Source: Ceriagrion tenellum (taxonomy: Eukaryota; Arthropoda; Insecta; Odonata; Coenagrionidae). Taken from it: DNA of 64,000 nt. This document shows, one piece after another, positions 42,189 to 53,249 of the stretch (within the stretch, counting starts at the first letter, position 1; the number at the start of each line of letters is the position of its first letter). The position numbers and the translations under genes are program-made. The notes under the pieces are model-generated. The model saw only the letters and a list, made by a program, of their open reading frames with translations. It did not search any database and was not told the origin of the DNA. The stretch is from positions 79,621,496-79,685,495 of the forward strand of contig OY720641.1 of assembly GCA_963169105.1 (NCBI GenBank). Direction: 5' to 3'.

Positions 42189-42605
42189 TTGAGCAGCAAT
42201 GCGGAGAGATTTCCTATGGCTGCGGCCGAGAAGGAGGAAGCGGAGAACAGAAGAGCCGCTGCTGCGAAATGGGACACGGCCATCCTTTCTTTCCTCCTCA
42301 GGAGGTGGGCTGCCCGCACGTGCTCATCAACACTGCGGGTCGTATTCACCATGGACAGTATACACCCACTGAATGTCGTCGTCTATCTGCTGTTCCGCTC
42401 GGTGTCCTCTCTCCCGCGTAGATTCAGGGGCTATGCCCATGCTGGCGGCAGTAGAAGGAAAATCGGCGGCCGTGCCTATTCGTTAAATGTTACGGGAGAC
42501 CTTTTGTTGACCATGACGACGGTGATGGCTGACGTCATTCATGATCTCACGATATATGATTATCCCATTAACCTGAGCACAGTTGTGAGGGAGCGGACCG
42601 TTTGA
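42189..42605 (+). CDS. 138-codon GC-rich reading frame of unknown nature
   Basis: I do not recognise this protein. Residues 10-27 are Ala/Glu/Arg-rich (MAAAEKEEAENRRAAAAKWD), residues about 31-75 are hydrophobic with basic residues (ILSFLLRRW, VVVYLLFR), and a basic Gly/Arg stretch follows near residues 80-95. GC content and CpG density are well above the flanks. Met10 has a better start context (G after ATG) than Met1. There is no splice or poly(A) evidence, and overlapping frames are also open on the other strand and in a second plus frame, which weakens the case. It could be a CpG island or a mobile-element remnant. Confidence 0.22.
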   Translation: MSSNAERFPMAAAEKEEAENRRAAAAKWDTAILSFLLRRWAARTCSSTLRVVFTMDSIHPLNVVVYLLFRSVSSLPRRFRGYAHAGGSRRKIGGRAYSLNVTGDLLLTMTTVMADVIHDLTIYDYPINLSTVVRERTV

Positions 42606-42609
42606 TGCA

Positions 42610-43745
42610 CGTATTATTGGCGAGCAGTTTTCCTGGTTTCTAACCGTTTCACCTGTTACTTGGTGGTCAAATATCGATAATAAGTGACTTGATAGGCGAG
42701 AGGTAACTTCCGATATTTCCTCCGAAATGAATTACTGTAGTTTTTTTTATGCTGGGAGAAATTCGCTTTCTGCTGTCTAAAGCATCAAACATAGAAAGCT
42801 GGAGATCTAGAATCCGATCCCAGAAAAGTACCTTAATGGAAATCATCCTCACTTCGTTTGAACAGATATTTTGCAAGGCTACCAGATTTTTCATAAAAAC
42901 TGCGCCTAATAACACCAAATTTTCCATTTTAATGATGAAAGTGTTATTTAAGTTGAAGTTCTCTTCTGTTGGCACCCATCCATAATTGAAAGGCAACCAT
43001 TTTTATCTTGCACCCCACAAATTTTTGTCTTACCCCACAAATTTTGACATCTCGTTCTGATTCTCCCATGTGTTACAACTAGTAGGATTTGAACAAGAAT
43101 CAATCTTATCTATTGTGGTAAAAACGCCATTGCTTCATGCATTAAAACTGAACCTGAACTAATTTTTGCCTGCATGGACGACTTGAGAATTATAAGGCAT
43201 CCATACGAGCAGAAAACCTCGTACTGAAGAGCATTGGAAATACTCATTAAATCATTTAATGGGAATGAGAAACGATAGCGTTACGTAAAAAAATGAAAGG
43301 AATATGAAAATAGTGACTTTTTTAAACTACTCACATGGTATTCCTTTCCGTTTGGAGAGGTAAAATGAAAGTAAGTTGGTCATAGTTTAAATTTAAATAT
43401 GCATACTTAAGGTAGAGGGTGCCACTGTCGTAAGTACCTTCAAAATAAAATTAATTTGAGGTCAACTTCTCGCAAATAACACACATACGTTTAAGGATAG
43501 CTGGTCATTTCCTTGTGCAGTGCGTGATTTCTCGTAAGATTTGGAAATAACTTAGCACGTAATAAATTATAGTTTCCAGTACTCTTTCCGAGTTTTAACC
43601 AAGAACCTCCAGGCAGTGGCGACATGCTAAGTTATGTTTATACCATCATTTTGATTCATTTTTGAATTGCATTATCAAAACAAAGGGTTTGATAGAGGTA
43701 GTTACGGAAATATCCCAATCATATAAATTGGAATTATAAACACGA
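42610..43745. other. No recognised feature
   Basis: Overlapping frames at plus 42749-42985 and minus 42667-42996 carry no known motif. Confidence 0.35.
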
Positions 43746-43750
43746 GGTAA

Positions 43751-43822
43751 ATTTAGTTAAGTGGTCTGGATACGAATTTTTCTCAGGGAAGACCTCGGGT
43801 TCAAGTCCCTGGCGTAAATTTT
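43751..43822 (+). mobile_element. tRNA-like SINE relic
   Basis: TTTAGTTAAGTGGTCTGGAT resembles a D arm with A box, and CTCGGGTTCAAGTCCCTGG is a good T arm with B box GGTTCAAGTCC, followed by TAAATTTTTTT. The anticodon arm does not fold. Confidence 0.45.
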
Positions 43823-43829
43823 TTTGCCA

Positions 43830-46800
43830 ATGCGTCCGCTACTTGGATATTTTGAAATTAACAGTGAAATGTATTATTTCGTCCGTCGGATGGTAAACTT
43901 AAAATAGGACTTCATAACCGTATTTTGTTTGCAGGAAGGCACTGATTTTGGTAGGTTTTCCCTCTTTTGTCTCCCACTAGCTTCTGTCCTATCCTTGTAC
44001 CTTTCTCATCGCTTGGAGAAGCCGTTTCGTGCCGAACAGACCAGAAACACGTTGATCATAATAATTTTCACCAAGGGGGTTACCATTTTCCCTCCTCAAT
44101 GCTTTATCTCACAAGTAACTTTCCCTTGAGACTGACTGACTGCGTCTACTTACACTCGTTTTGCGTTGCCCAACTAAGACCAATAATTAATGTTGTAATC
44201 TGCACAAATCTAGAGGTCAGCAGGTCAAGAAAGCACCTCCCTAACGTAAATATAATTAAATGTATAGGTTAATTATTGAAATATATACGTAGTTATCATA
44301 TTACGTTCAATAAAGAATATGAAAACTAATAAAAAAATTCTTTGTTAAAAACAGCTTCCAAACCTTTTAATTTTTTTTGGAGTAACATAGTTCATATTCA
44401 ATCATAGTTCAAAGTCATATTCAAATTTATCACGTAATATCTTTTTTATTATTTTCTCACATTTGTCAAGTGAAGAAATTTCGTGTGCTTGACGATGAAA
44501 CGTACCAATTTCGATGCAACAATCGATAATTGGGAGTCGTAACGGCAAAGAGTAATATTTGTCTACCTGAGTGGAAATCGTCATGAATAGTAATTGGGCA
44601 ATCACAGAGTGAGTAAAGCGTTATTTCCCATGAGCAACGATATATTCTGGAATTATAGCCTATAGCAAGAGATGAATGCTTATGAATCCTACGTTCCGAA
44701 CAATATGTTTGACTTTAAACGACAATTTTCGCCAATTTAATAAGCGTTCAGTGAGTAATTTTCAATCATATGAAAATTAAATTTACAGCTGTCGGCATTA
44801 GTGCCAGGAGCTGTGTTCATTAAGGCCTGCGCATACTATATTCAATAAAATAGTTTCAAATTTCATGCTCAAATAGTTCCAAATATAAAACTCGTTTAGA
44901 CGTAAATAATGGAAATGGGACGACAGTTGTCGACTGGAAATAATGAGCACCTATGAGATTTAATTAGTCTATGTTATCCCAATTTAGCGTGGATATTTCG
45001 AAGTATGCAGTGCATTTTACAGGAAATATTTAACCTGCTTTAAAGCGCAAGTAACTCTGATACCCTGAAATTTTTAAGCATATGCTTGAAATATTTGCGT
45101 TGATTCTTCTGCTGCGATTTGAAAACATTTCGAAACGCATTTTATTTGATCATTGCATTATTCTAAATTATGTAATTTTGCAGCCTATTTTATAAAATTG
45201 GATAATATTATGCTATTTAAATATAAATATTGAAGTCCTGAGTTCTAAATTCTATCATCTAGGTAAATTTTCTTTTCTTTAGAAATCATCATATCTCCGT
45301 TTTGTATGTAATGAAAGTACATTGTTCTACCATTTATAATATTTTACGCTAAGAGTAGAGACTTTGAAGTGCAATAATGACAGTACAATGATACAAAACG
45401 ATCATGAGACAATAGAATGCGATAGTTTTCATGTTATATTTTTTTACCGTAGTTTGCAAAAACTACGGTAAACTTGCAAAATTTTACCGTAGATTGCTCT
45501 TAACCAAAGGGCATACATAACTTTGACGATTTTTAAATTTTGAACCTAAATCTACGATAACACGCATTGAGTGGCCGTGCAATCTAGAGAATCACGCAAT
45601 ACAGAGAGCGATATATGAGAGAGGGATATATGTAGAATTTGACGCTACATTAGTACACCATACAAAGATTTGGATTCCCATAAATTATGTACCATTGAAT
45701 TAGGAAATAAAGTGTGTAAAATTTTACAAGTTTCCGGCAGGGAAAAAGCGTATTGCCAAGGAATATAATTTTAAAATTTCATTTCAGCGGACTTAGTGGA
45801 TTCCAGCGTTGACGCGACAGGGCGCGTCCGGCCGACTTGGGTGACAAGCACTCACTCTCGAGGCCATATCCCTGAGAATACGGTGCAGAAATTAAACATA
45901 ACTAGGATAATACATGTCTAATGTATGGTGTGTAGGTGATAATAACAGTAAATCAATTTAACATATCAAGTGATCCGTGATCTTTAGGTTTCACCGGAAA
46001 AATAGAAAAATTTTGAACCTTTTTATGCAATGCGGTACGTCTGTATCACATCCAGTCACAATAATAACATGTACACTGCCTTTAAACACTTGATAGCGCA
46101 AATTTAGTGGGTGTCCCAAAATAAATTTGAACTCCGACTTAAACGATCCAATTTCTTGAAGACATGTAGTCAACATCATTCTTAAATCGCCAATACCACA
46201 TTTTTCCTTTGCATTGTGACATTCAACCGACAATATATATTTTCCTCATATATTTAATGATTTGAACCACGTTTTCGCTTTTCAATCAAAATTTTATGAT
46301 CCATGCCGCTACCTTTTTTGCCTATGCCTGCCGATCACTGTCTCAGCTGTAACGAATTATTTTCACTGGTCTTTCTCTTCTCTCATTGTCCGTTGCTATC
46401 TCTTCTATGCCTTATCATTATTCTCTTTCTTTTATTATGGATTATATACTTCTATAGCTACCTGTGATTTATTCTGGGTATTTTTTACCAGTTAATCCGG
46501 AACTCGGGGAGTTAGGGTTCATATATTAGCGGATCTACTGTAGTAAAAGACTTTTAATGTGATTTCCTGAGCTAATTGCTCGAGTTTGAACTTTTCTACT
46601 GATGGGTCCTTTTGGTAGATATTCATTTGTACTCAAACCATAGAAAATGAGAAAAAATAGAACGTTTTTCACTCCTCAAGTATTCTTTCAGTGCATTATC
46701 ATGTCCCTACTTAGGTCAAATTTTTTATCGTGATGAAAACTATAGCCTTGCTTAAGATTCTTCCTGTATAATGATATACGTAACCATTCATGTATTCGCT

Positions 46801-46910
46801 TACTTACAAAGTATTTGTTGGTTTTTCGAAAGCGTCAGTCGTAGTCATTTTGATCTTTAAGTTTTGCAAGTTCCTATGAAGTTTTGTGGTTCGCCAAATT
46901 CCAGAAATTA
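43830..46910. other. Long AT-rich stretch without recognised gene
   Basis: A small palindrome TTACCGTAG...CTACGGTAA (about 45446-45473), followed by a third TTTTACCGTAG, is the only structure seen. A GC-rich patch GCGTTGACGCGACAGGGCGC lies near 45805. Confidence 0.35.
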
Positions 46911-46917
46911 TATTGGT

Positions 46918-47033
46918 AACATTTACAAAACCACATACTTAAAAAACACACGACCAGCGTTTCAACGCTTAAGGGTCATCTTCAGATCTGCCCTGAAAAC
47001 TGGGTCGTGTTTAAGTATGTGATGTTGTAAATT
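46918..47033. mobile_element. Short foldback relic related to the 14.4-kb element
   Basis: TAACATTTACAAAACCACAT, ACTTAAAAAACACACGACC and CAGCGTTTCAACGCTTAAGG followed by GTCATCTTCAG match the left arm at 14.39-14.46 kb. The right side GGGTCGTG-TTAAGTATGTG, TTGTAAAT is the inverted partner. The inner part of the arms and the centre are deleted. Confidence 0.75.
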
Positions 47034-47109
47034 TTTTAAATAAATTTCCTGATATTTTGATCTTTATTCTACCCTCTTCATATGACCTTTTTGGCTCCCA
47101 AATTCCTTT

Positions 47110-47460
47110 CGCACAATGCGTAAATCAAACTGTCTCCCCTCTGCTCGCCTACTCTCCCTCACTGTCCAAAATGCTGTCGATTTCCAGCGCCGTGGCGAAT
47201 GGACAGAGGAAGTCCTTTCATTCCCTCTTGCCCGTGCCCCGGAACCCTCCTCCGGCCACTTCGCAGGAGAAAGGGATCCAGTTGCTCGCGACTTGATTCC
47301 ATTTTTATTATCTTGATGCCACCTTCTCCTGTTATTATCCCTCCTTTTTCCACTCACCTCGGCCATTTACCATTTTCTCTGTCTTCCATATCTCCTCGGC
47401 CTAATCTCCGCCTTTTCCCACCACTTTTTTCCTCTTCCTTATTTCTCATTCTGCGCGCCA
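47110..47460. repeat. CT-rich low-complexity block
   Basis: Pyrimidine-rich with scattered CpG. Five overlapping frames on both strands here, the longest 171 codons, are compositional. Confidence 0.45.
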
Positions 47461-47469
47461 ACAGAGATA

Positions 47470-48425
47470 TGCATCGTTCCAATTCTGCTTTCTCTGCGGA
47501 CCCTTCGTTTCACTTTCAATCTCTCCAGTGTAACCCAAAAGATAGCTATTACTTTAACGATTTCACCTCTCGAAAACTTTGTTACTCCGTAATTTCCATA
47601 GTCTCACTGTCTTCATTAGAGCTCTTTGTAAAAGACCCGGTCCAGTTCTTAAAGAATAATAAGGGTAGAGCATTTTTAGGCTTACTTTGTTTATTGCTCA
47701 ATCCTCGAACGTAAAAAAATATTTGCTCGATTATCTGAATTTCTTACGACACTCTGCCTCTGCTCATGTCATTGTCCTTTGAGAATGTTCATTATGCGTT
47801 GTAAATGTGTCTTAATCATCATTTGGACTTGGAATTTGGACAGATACTGGCATACTGTTTCAATTACGCTCTACTTTTATGTCCACCAGGGATAATTATT
47901 TTTCAAAATAATTTTCTCAAAATTATTCTTCTGCTCTCTCTCTTGACCATTGTCAATTCTGAACTTGTGAACTACTGATTGAGTGCTTGCTATGTAGAGC
48001 TTTGTCTATCTACGCAGAATATAGGTTTTGATGGAATTGCATAAAAAATAATACGGTCAGTATTTTCAATGTGTATCTTTTTGTATATTGATTGAACCAC
48101 CTTAGATTTAGAAATGAGTTATTCAAGAGTTCCTTAAACAGTATTTATTCTATGTTCATGAAATTGTTCCATTTATTCAATACATTTTAGGGCTAGCCTT
48201 GGAACTGTGGAAACGTGACGGATGTTTACATTGGTGTCCGAAATCCGTTCTTCGGTTATCACTCTCCATCGCTCATATAGAGAGGGATGAGTGAGTATAA
48301 TAGTGGGTTTCATGATTTATGGGGTGAACGATTGATTGGTTATTAGATTAAACAATTAATGTTAATCGCTGCTCATCTTCAAGTGTTAAATTTTGCATAT
48401 AGGATTTGAATCAGGACAGTTCGCA
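47470..48425. other. No recognised feature
   Basis: AT-rich sequence without visible gene or repeat signal. Confidence 0.35.
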
Positions 48426-48428
48426 GAT

Positions 48429-48626
48429 AATTTTCCATTGTGATATAATATTGGGGATTATATAACTTTCTATTTATTGCACTCTAAGAAATCTCTCTCT
48501 ATATATCTCGCAAGGGGATTTCATAAATTTGTTTCAGCCATGGTAAGGTATCCATCCACTTACCTTGGCTAAAAAGGTTTTACTCTCGCTATGCATTCAA
48601 TGGATTTAAATAAATATTCAATTTTC
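48429..48626 (+). repeat. ~200-bp direct repeat, copy 1
   Basis: Matches 49982-50183 in the same orientation at about 90%. Landmarks are TTTTCCATTGTGATATAATA, TATATCTCGCAAGGGGAT, TTTGTTTCAGCCATGG and AAAAGGTTTTACTCTCGCTA. Ends lack the TG...CA of an LTR, so I call it a duplication and not a retroviral-type terminal repeat. Confidence 0.88.
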
Positions 48627-48823
48627 CAAGTCATTTTATGAACGATGAGTCAAGTGCTTCAGCATTTCTTATTAGTAATATAATCCGTGTATCTGTAAGT
48701 ATTTTTAGTGGTTATACTTACTTCTTGGCTATGAGTTGGCGGAGCATTAAAAAGTTCATTGGAATAAATAACCATGAAGCAGAGAGTTAGCACAAATTTG
48801 TCTACATACTTCGTTATGTTTAA

Positions 48824-48951
48824 GACTTGGAAGGTAAATTAGGTAAGAGTCATTTAAATAAATAAAAAAGAAAAGCTTTTTATACTGGACTTGGAAGGTA
48901 AATTAGGTAAGAGTCATTTAAATAAATAAAAAAGAAAAGCTTTTTATACTG
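48824..48951 (+). repeat. Perfect tandem duplication of 64 bp
   Basis: The bases 48824-48887 and 48888-48951 are identical, starting GACTTGGAAGGTAAATTAGG and ending TTTTTATACTG. No drift has accumulated, so this is either very recent or an assembly artefact. Confidence 0.95.
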
Positions 48952-49504
48952 TTGATTTTCATTATGGTAACTTTTTATAGGTATAATTAATTGAAACAAT
49001 ATTGTTTATGCTCACTGCAATGCCTCTTCACGGAAGCCACCAAGCCTAAATACGAATGTTTTAGGATTCACTTTGTCCGCTTAGTATTTAAAATAGGCGA
49101 TGGTTATAATTCATGAACGATGATGGAAGCGTGTCGCAAATCACTTTACTTACCAAGCCCCCCATCTTTATACTTTTTGGACGATCCGACACGGAAAAAA
49201 TATTGTTCTCCCAACGTGGGAGTTATTTTGTTTCCGCGTTCGCGCATGTCCCATAATTCCCTCTCACCACCGGACGGCAGCCAAAGCGACCATACTATGG
49301 GGCACTGTATCATGTGGCCAACATATCTCTCTGGTGCGCGCGATCCTCCCTTCGCCGGTGTTTTATTCGGCCATTGTTATGAAGCCTACGTGGAAGCGCC
49401 CCTCATGATGCGCGAAATGGGGAAAGTGTTGCCATTAGATTTACTTATGGGACATGACGTCGGGACTCGGTCGCCGCGGTGCGTCGAAACAAATCGTTGT
49501 TATT

Positions 49505-49620
49505 TTTTTTCTTTTCCTTCCTCCATTCCGTTCCCTCCCTCCATATCTTTCTCCCTCTTTCACCTCTTCCTCTCTCTCTCTCTCCCTCTATTATGCTCGC
49601 CTCTTTTAGCCGTCCTACCC
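49505..49620. repeat. CT microsatellite-like block
   Basis: CTCTCTCTCTCTCCCTC within a wider pyrimidine run. It lies inside the 250-codon open frame 49120-49872 and accounts for the Ser/Leu/Phe repeats of that frame. Confidence 0.7.
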
Positions 49621-49981
49621 TCTCCGCATTTTTCACGGTCGACGACAAGCGAGTGTTGGCAACAGGACGGAACGGAATACTTTTTCATCCACCTACATAC
49701 ACGCTCAATAATGCCGCTCGTATCTTTGGCAGGACACCATGATAAGTCTTTGCATGCATTCTTTAAGCGTAGGGTTCAACGACACCGGCAAAGCTATTAT
49801 GCATTTTTTTACTCGGGTTATGTATGCCAGCGTGAGGCTTTTGAACTTATCGGGCAGTGGTGGGATAAATGAATCTTCACATACCCTATGTGATGGAGTG
49901 CCTAAACCGTTTGTTGAGAGTCATTAAATACACTTGCTCCAAAGTTACGTTGTATTGTTGAAATAAGGGTGTCACGGCCTA

Positions 49982-50183
49982 AATTTTCCATTGTGATATA
50001 ATATTGGGGACTATATAACTTTTTATTTATCGCACTCTTAGAAATCTCTCTATATATATCTCGCAAGGGGATGTCATCAATTTGTTTCAGCCATGGAAAG
50101 GTATCCATCAACTAACCTTGGCTGAAAAGGTTTTACTCTCGCTATGCATTCCATTCAATGGATTTAAATAAATATTCAATTTC
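49982..50183 (+). repeat. ~200-bp direct repeat, copy 2
   Basis: Second copy of 48429-48626. Together they bracket about 1.35 kb that includes the 64-bp tandem duplication and the longest open frame of the window. Copy 2 has a short extra CATTC duplication near its 3' end. Confidence 0.88.
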
Positions 50184-50189
50184 TATATC

Positions 50190-51350
50190 AAAGTTACCTT
50201 TAAGTTGTACGTAATGCTGCAGAATCAATTATGGGAATAATATCATAATTGATTCACAAACCGTCAACTAAACTTCATATATTGTCTTTTTACCATCGCG
50301 TAAATCATATTTTTATTCTATTTGGTATTCGTGCTTTGTGTTCTGATGACTGTCTCACTCAGTCAAAGGACTTAAGCTCCAAAGTTGATAATGACGATAA
50401 TTATAATGGTAGTTACGCCTTTCTCATTGCTTATTTCCCTGTACGTTCTGCGCGAAATGAAACAACTTTATTAAATGCGGTTCGGTGCATAGCTCTTGAA
50501 CTCTTATTGTAAAAGCGATATTTACCACTTCGTATTTTAAGGATACCATTATCAAACTCAACTCTGTGTAAAGATAAATGTTTGCAAAATATTTCATAAT
50601 GATCAGCAGAGCAGCAGAGTTATAGCAAAACTCTAAGAGTAATATTTTACTTCAACTACCGGCAATGATCTAGTTCCCTATATGTCACAAAAATGAAGCA
50701 TCGCATGGCTCGGTTCAAATTGAAAAGGGCGATTTTTTTAATTGGTTCTAAAGATCTTACCACAATCTTTAATTTTAAAACGATATCTACCAACGAAGCA
50801 CGTGAAATTTCTGATTGTAAAGCGAGCCGTCTACAAAAATTGGGTCAGTAAAAATAATATTTACCCTTAAATGACGGCTCACGGTAAATTTAGGCACTCA
50901 ATTTTGTGACAAGGACTGCAAAATGAAATGTAGAGTATTACTTAAAATTATTTTTGAGTGTTTTCAATTGATATATGAATGAAATAAGAATAATAAATCA
51001 GGAAATCTGTCTATTCCCCTATTGCCAACGGTGTTAAAGCCGGAAATCGATAAAATATTTTTTCAGATGTCTGTTCTCCATAGACATTTTCTTTCCTTCT
51101 TATTCATGCTTCCCTTCTTCTCTCCTCTATTCAGCGAAGAGTTAGTGCGATAATCAATTATTCTATAAAAATAGGCACTGGGATATAATTTGCCTTCCCA
51201 CTGGAGCATGCATGGCGTGAATATTCAGGAGACTGGCGATGATGATAGAGAAACGGGAAGCAACGATGGATTGAGATAATATTTTCTTCGTAAAATCCAA
51301 TTTTTATATTAGCAGAGAGGGAGTGTCATATCGAACTTTGCGAAGGAATA
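50190..51350. other. No recognised feature
   Basis: AT-rich sequence. An 87-codon frame at 50249-50512 has no motif. Confidence 0.35.
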
Positions 51351-51357
51351 CTTAATC

Positions 51358-51450
51358 AGTGCCGACGTTTCGATGGACAACTCGGCATTCGAAACGTCGG
51401 CACTTATGGAGACCCTCACATGTTGAACTTCCCGAACAGTGCTCCTCAAC
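51358..51450 (-). repeat. Dispersed GTTTCGATGG repeat, copy 2, with a 16-bp perfect hairpin
   Basis: AGTGCCGACGTTTCGA at 51358-51373 pairs exactly with 51389-51404. The reverse complement of the segment aligns with 19425-19512, including the flank TTCGGGAAGT. Relative to that copy, the end is replaced by a second inverted GAAACGTCGGCAC, creating the hairpin. Confidence 0.8.
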
Positions 51451-51750
51451 ATCTCACGCTAGGAAAGCCTTAGGTCTAACTTCTCATGTGGTTATTGACG
51501 CGCTAGTGAAAAAGATTTTATGGGGGATATATAATTTCCAGTTTAAACGAAATTGAATATCCTCTCGCCTTTCTTTGGCACATAATACACTTTTAAGGAT
51601 TATATTTGGTCCTACTCTTACATATTTGGATGAAATTCAATCAAAGAGGAAATTCGAAAATAGCCTGTTCGTACTATTCCTACTCTTCAATGACTTCTGC
51701 GGCTGCTGAGAGTATTATGACACTTGGAATTCAAGCTAATTGAAGGCTTT

Positions 51751-51825
51751 TAAGGTAGTTTGAGCGAAATATCATTTTACCTATAAATCAATGAATTTGG
51801 TCTCATTTTAAAGAAAAATATATCC
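51751..51825 (+). repeat. Dispersed AAGGTAGTTTGAGCG repeat, copy 2
   Basis: Partner of 36051-36125, opposite orientation. TAAGGTAGTTTGAGCGAAAT, ATCATTTTACC, TCAATGAAT and GGTCTCATTTTAAAGAAA are shared. Confidence 0.7.
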
Positions 51826-51839
51826 CCCCTCACACGATC

Positions 51840-52535
51840 GTGAATAAAATTCACGAGAACAAAAATACAATTATGTGATTGAGAAATTTATTTTGATTAT
51901 TTCTCGGAAATTTTTTACGCATATCAAACTTTTCTCGAAAACTTCGACGGTGAGGAAAATATTTTTGCGGAAGATTCACTTCTCGTAAAGCGACGAGAGC
52001 CACATTTAATCATTTCACCCTATCTTTCACTGAAATCTCTTCAGTGCAGAATCTAATAAACTCCTCCATGGTCCTCCTATGACTCAGCCTAAATCTGCTT
52101 GTATAACGCTCGCGGCGTTAATGCCCAGCTATCCTCTCCTTAATCAGATTGCCCTTTCCCCGGTTAAAATAGTTGCGAGACATTTTCCATCCCTTCATGT
52201 CTGCATAGGGCATAGGGATAGAGTGTCGGTGGAAGGGAGAAAAAATCTACCGCTCTCAGCTCCTCTATTTTTATTTTCCCTCTCAACTTCCAGGAGTCCA
52301 GTGAAATGTGACATGCTTTTAAGCGGCCTTCCGAGAGAGAGAGCATCACGGTTAAGTGGTCAGGCACGGTATAAATTACAAGTCAATTGCTTACGTCGTG
52401 AGCTTTTTAGCCTTTTCGCTTCAACCCCTAAATGTTTTCGCAGTGAAGGAGATTAATAAAGAAATGAAAATATTAAAAGTCCTTTATTTTCTTTACAATT
52501 TTTTTTATATCATCCGGCTGAGACGTGAAGTAGGT
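51840..52535. other. No recognised feature
   Basis: The 125-codon frame at 52079-52456 shows no domain and overlaps other open frames. Confidence 0.3.
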
Positions 52536-52539
52536 TAGC

Positions 52540-52745
52540 AAGACAGTGGTGGGAGGGGAAGGGTTAACTGAAGGGAGGTGGGAGGAAGAAATGTGGGGTT
52601 TTAGTGAGTTGGTGATACGTGGGGCATGGCTTTTTTCCGCCATGGATCGATCTGGCAGGCAGGGAAATGTTTTCGGATGGATGGAAGAAGTCGGGGCAGA
52701 AGGTGGAGGGGGGGCGGGGGGAAGCAGTCGGGATTTTTAAAGCCA
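52540..52745. repeat. GA-rich low-complexity block
   Basis: Plus-strand purine-rich sequence with GGAGGGGGGGCGGGGGGAAG. Open frames on both strands here are compositional. Confidence 0.45.
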
Positions 52746-53080
52746 AAGTTTGCCGAGGTGGAATAGGATCGGAGTGGATGGAGGAGATTTGGTATTCGTG
52801 TGGAACGGGGCAGGCAGCGTGATAATTCATGCCGCCGCAAACCAGTGTTGCCAACTCATAATCTGATTCAGTCGCTTACTAAAAGTAAAAAAATCGCTGG
52901 TGTGTTGTGAAATCAAACTCGCTTGATGCCACTAATTTTTCCGACAATTTTCAGTGGACTGTAAATGTATTTTGTATGAAAATATTTAATTTTACATTAT
53001 AATAACCATTAGTGAGCCTTAGTACAGCTATGATTTAATGACTTTTTTACGTTTTTGTAAAAGTATAACAACGATATAAT

Positions 53081-53249
53081 TTGAAATTGCCACGAGAAAT
53101 ATTCGGCCTGGATCGGGAATCGAACCTCGTTTATAAAGGCTGGATAGCGTAGTGGGTTGGATATTGGTCCGACAAACCATAGGTCCGTGGTTTGATACCC
53201 GGTCCAGGCTGAATTTTTCTCGTGGTATATTACTCGTGGCAATTTCAAC
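53081..53249. mobile_element. Foldback containing a tRNA-like unit
   Basis: The left arm 53081-53126 (TTGAAATTGCCACGAGAAAT, GGCCTGGATCGGGAATCGAA) is the inverse of the right arm 53189-53249, which is about 15 bases longer owing to a TGGTATATTACTCG insertion. The design equals that of the 10.2-kb locus. An inverted tRNA 3' end and tail are followed by a direct full tRNA-like unit with its tail, which here ends CAATTTCAACG, compared with GAATTTCAACC at 10.2 kb. Confidence 0.78.
53138..53209 (+). tRNA. tRNA-Val(GAC)-like unit, probably SINE-derived
   Basis: Exactly 72 bases with canonical spacing: acceptor GGCTGGA/TCCAGGC (six of seven pairs), T8, A14, GG at 18-19, and anticodon stem TTGGT/ACCAT with four pairs. 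The loop is CCGACAA, and the T loop TTTGATA sits between a decayed stem. GAC lies at the anticodon position, preceded by C where tRNAs have T. With the foldback context I read it as a SINE head and not a working tRNA gene. Confidence 0.4.

Noticed and set aside
47057..47714. 171-codon plus frame and four overlapping frames
   Set aside because: Low-complexity pyrimidine-rich DNA. The tail of the 171-codon frame beyond 47460 shows no known domain.
49120..49872. 250-codon plus-strand frame, the longest in the window
   Set aside because: It runs through a CT microsatellite, which gives a Ser/Leu/Phe-rich centre. There is no domain, no homologous block and no supporting splice or poly(A) context.
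48429..50183. LTR retrotransposon
   Set aside because: Direct repeats are present but there are no TG...CA ends, primer-binding site, polypurine tract or gag/pol coding.
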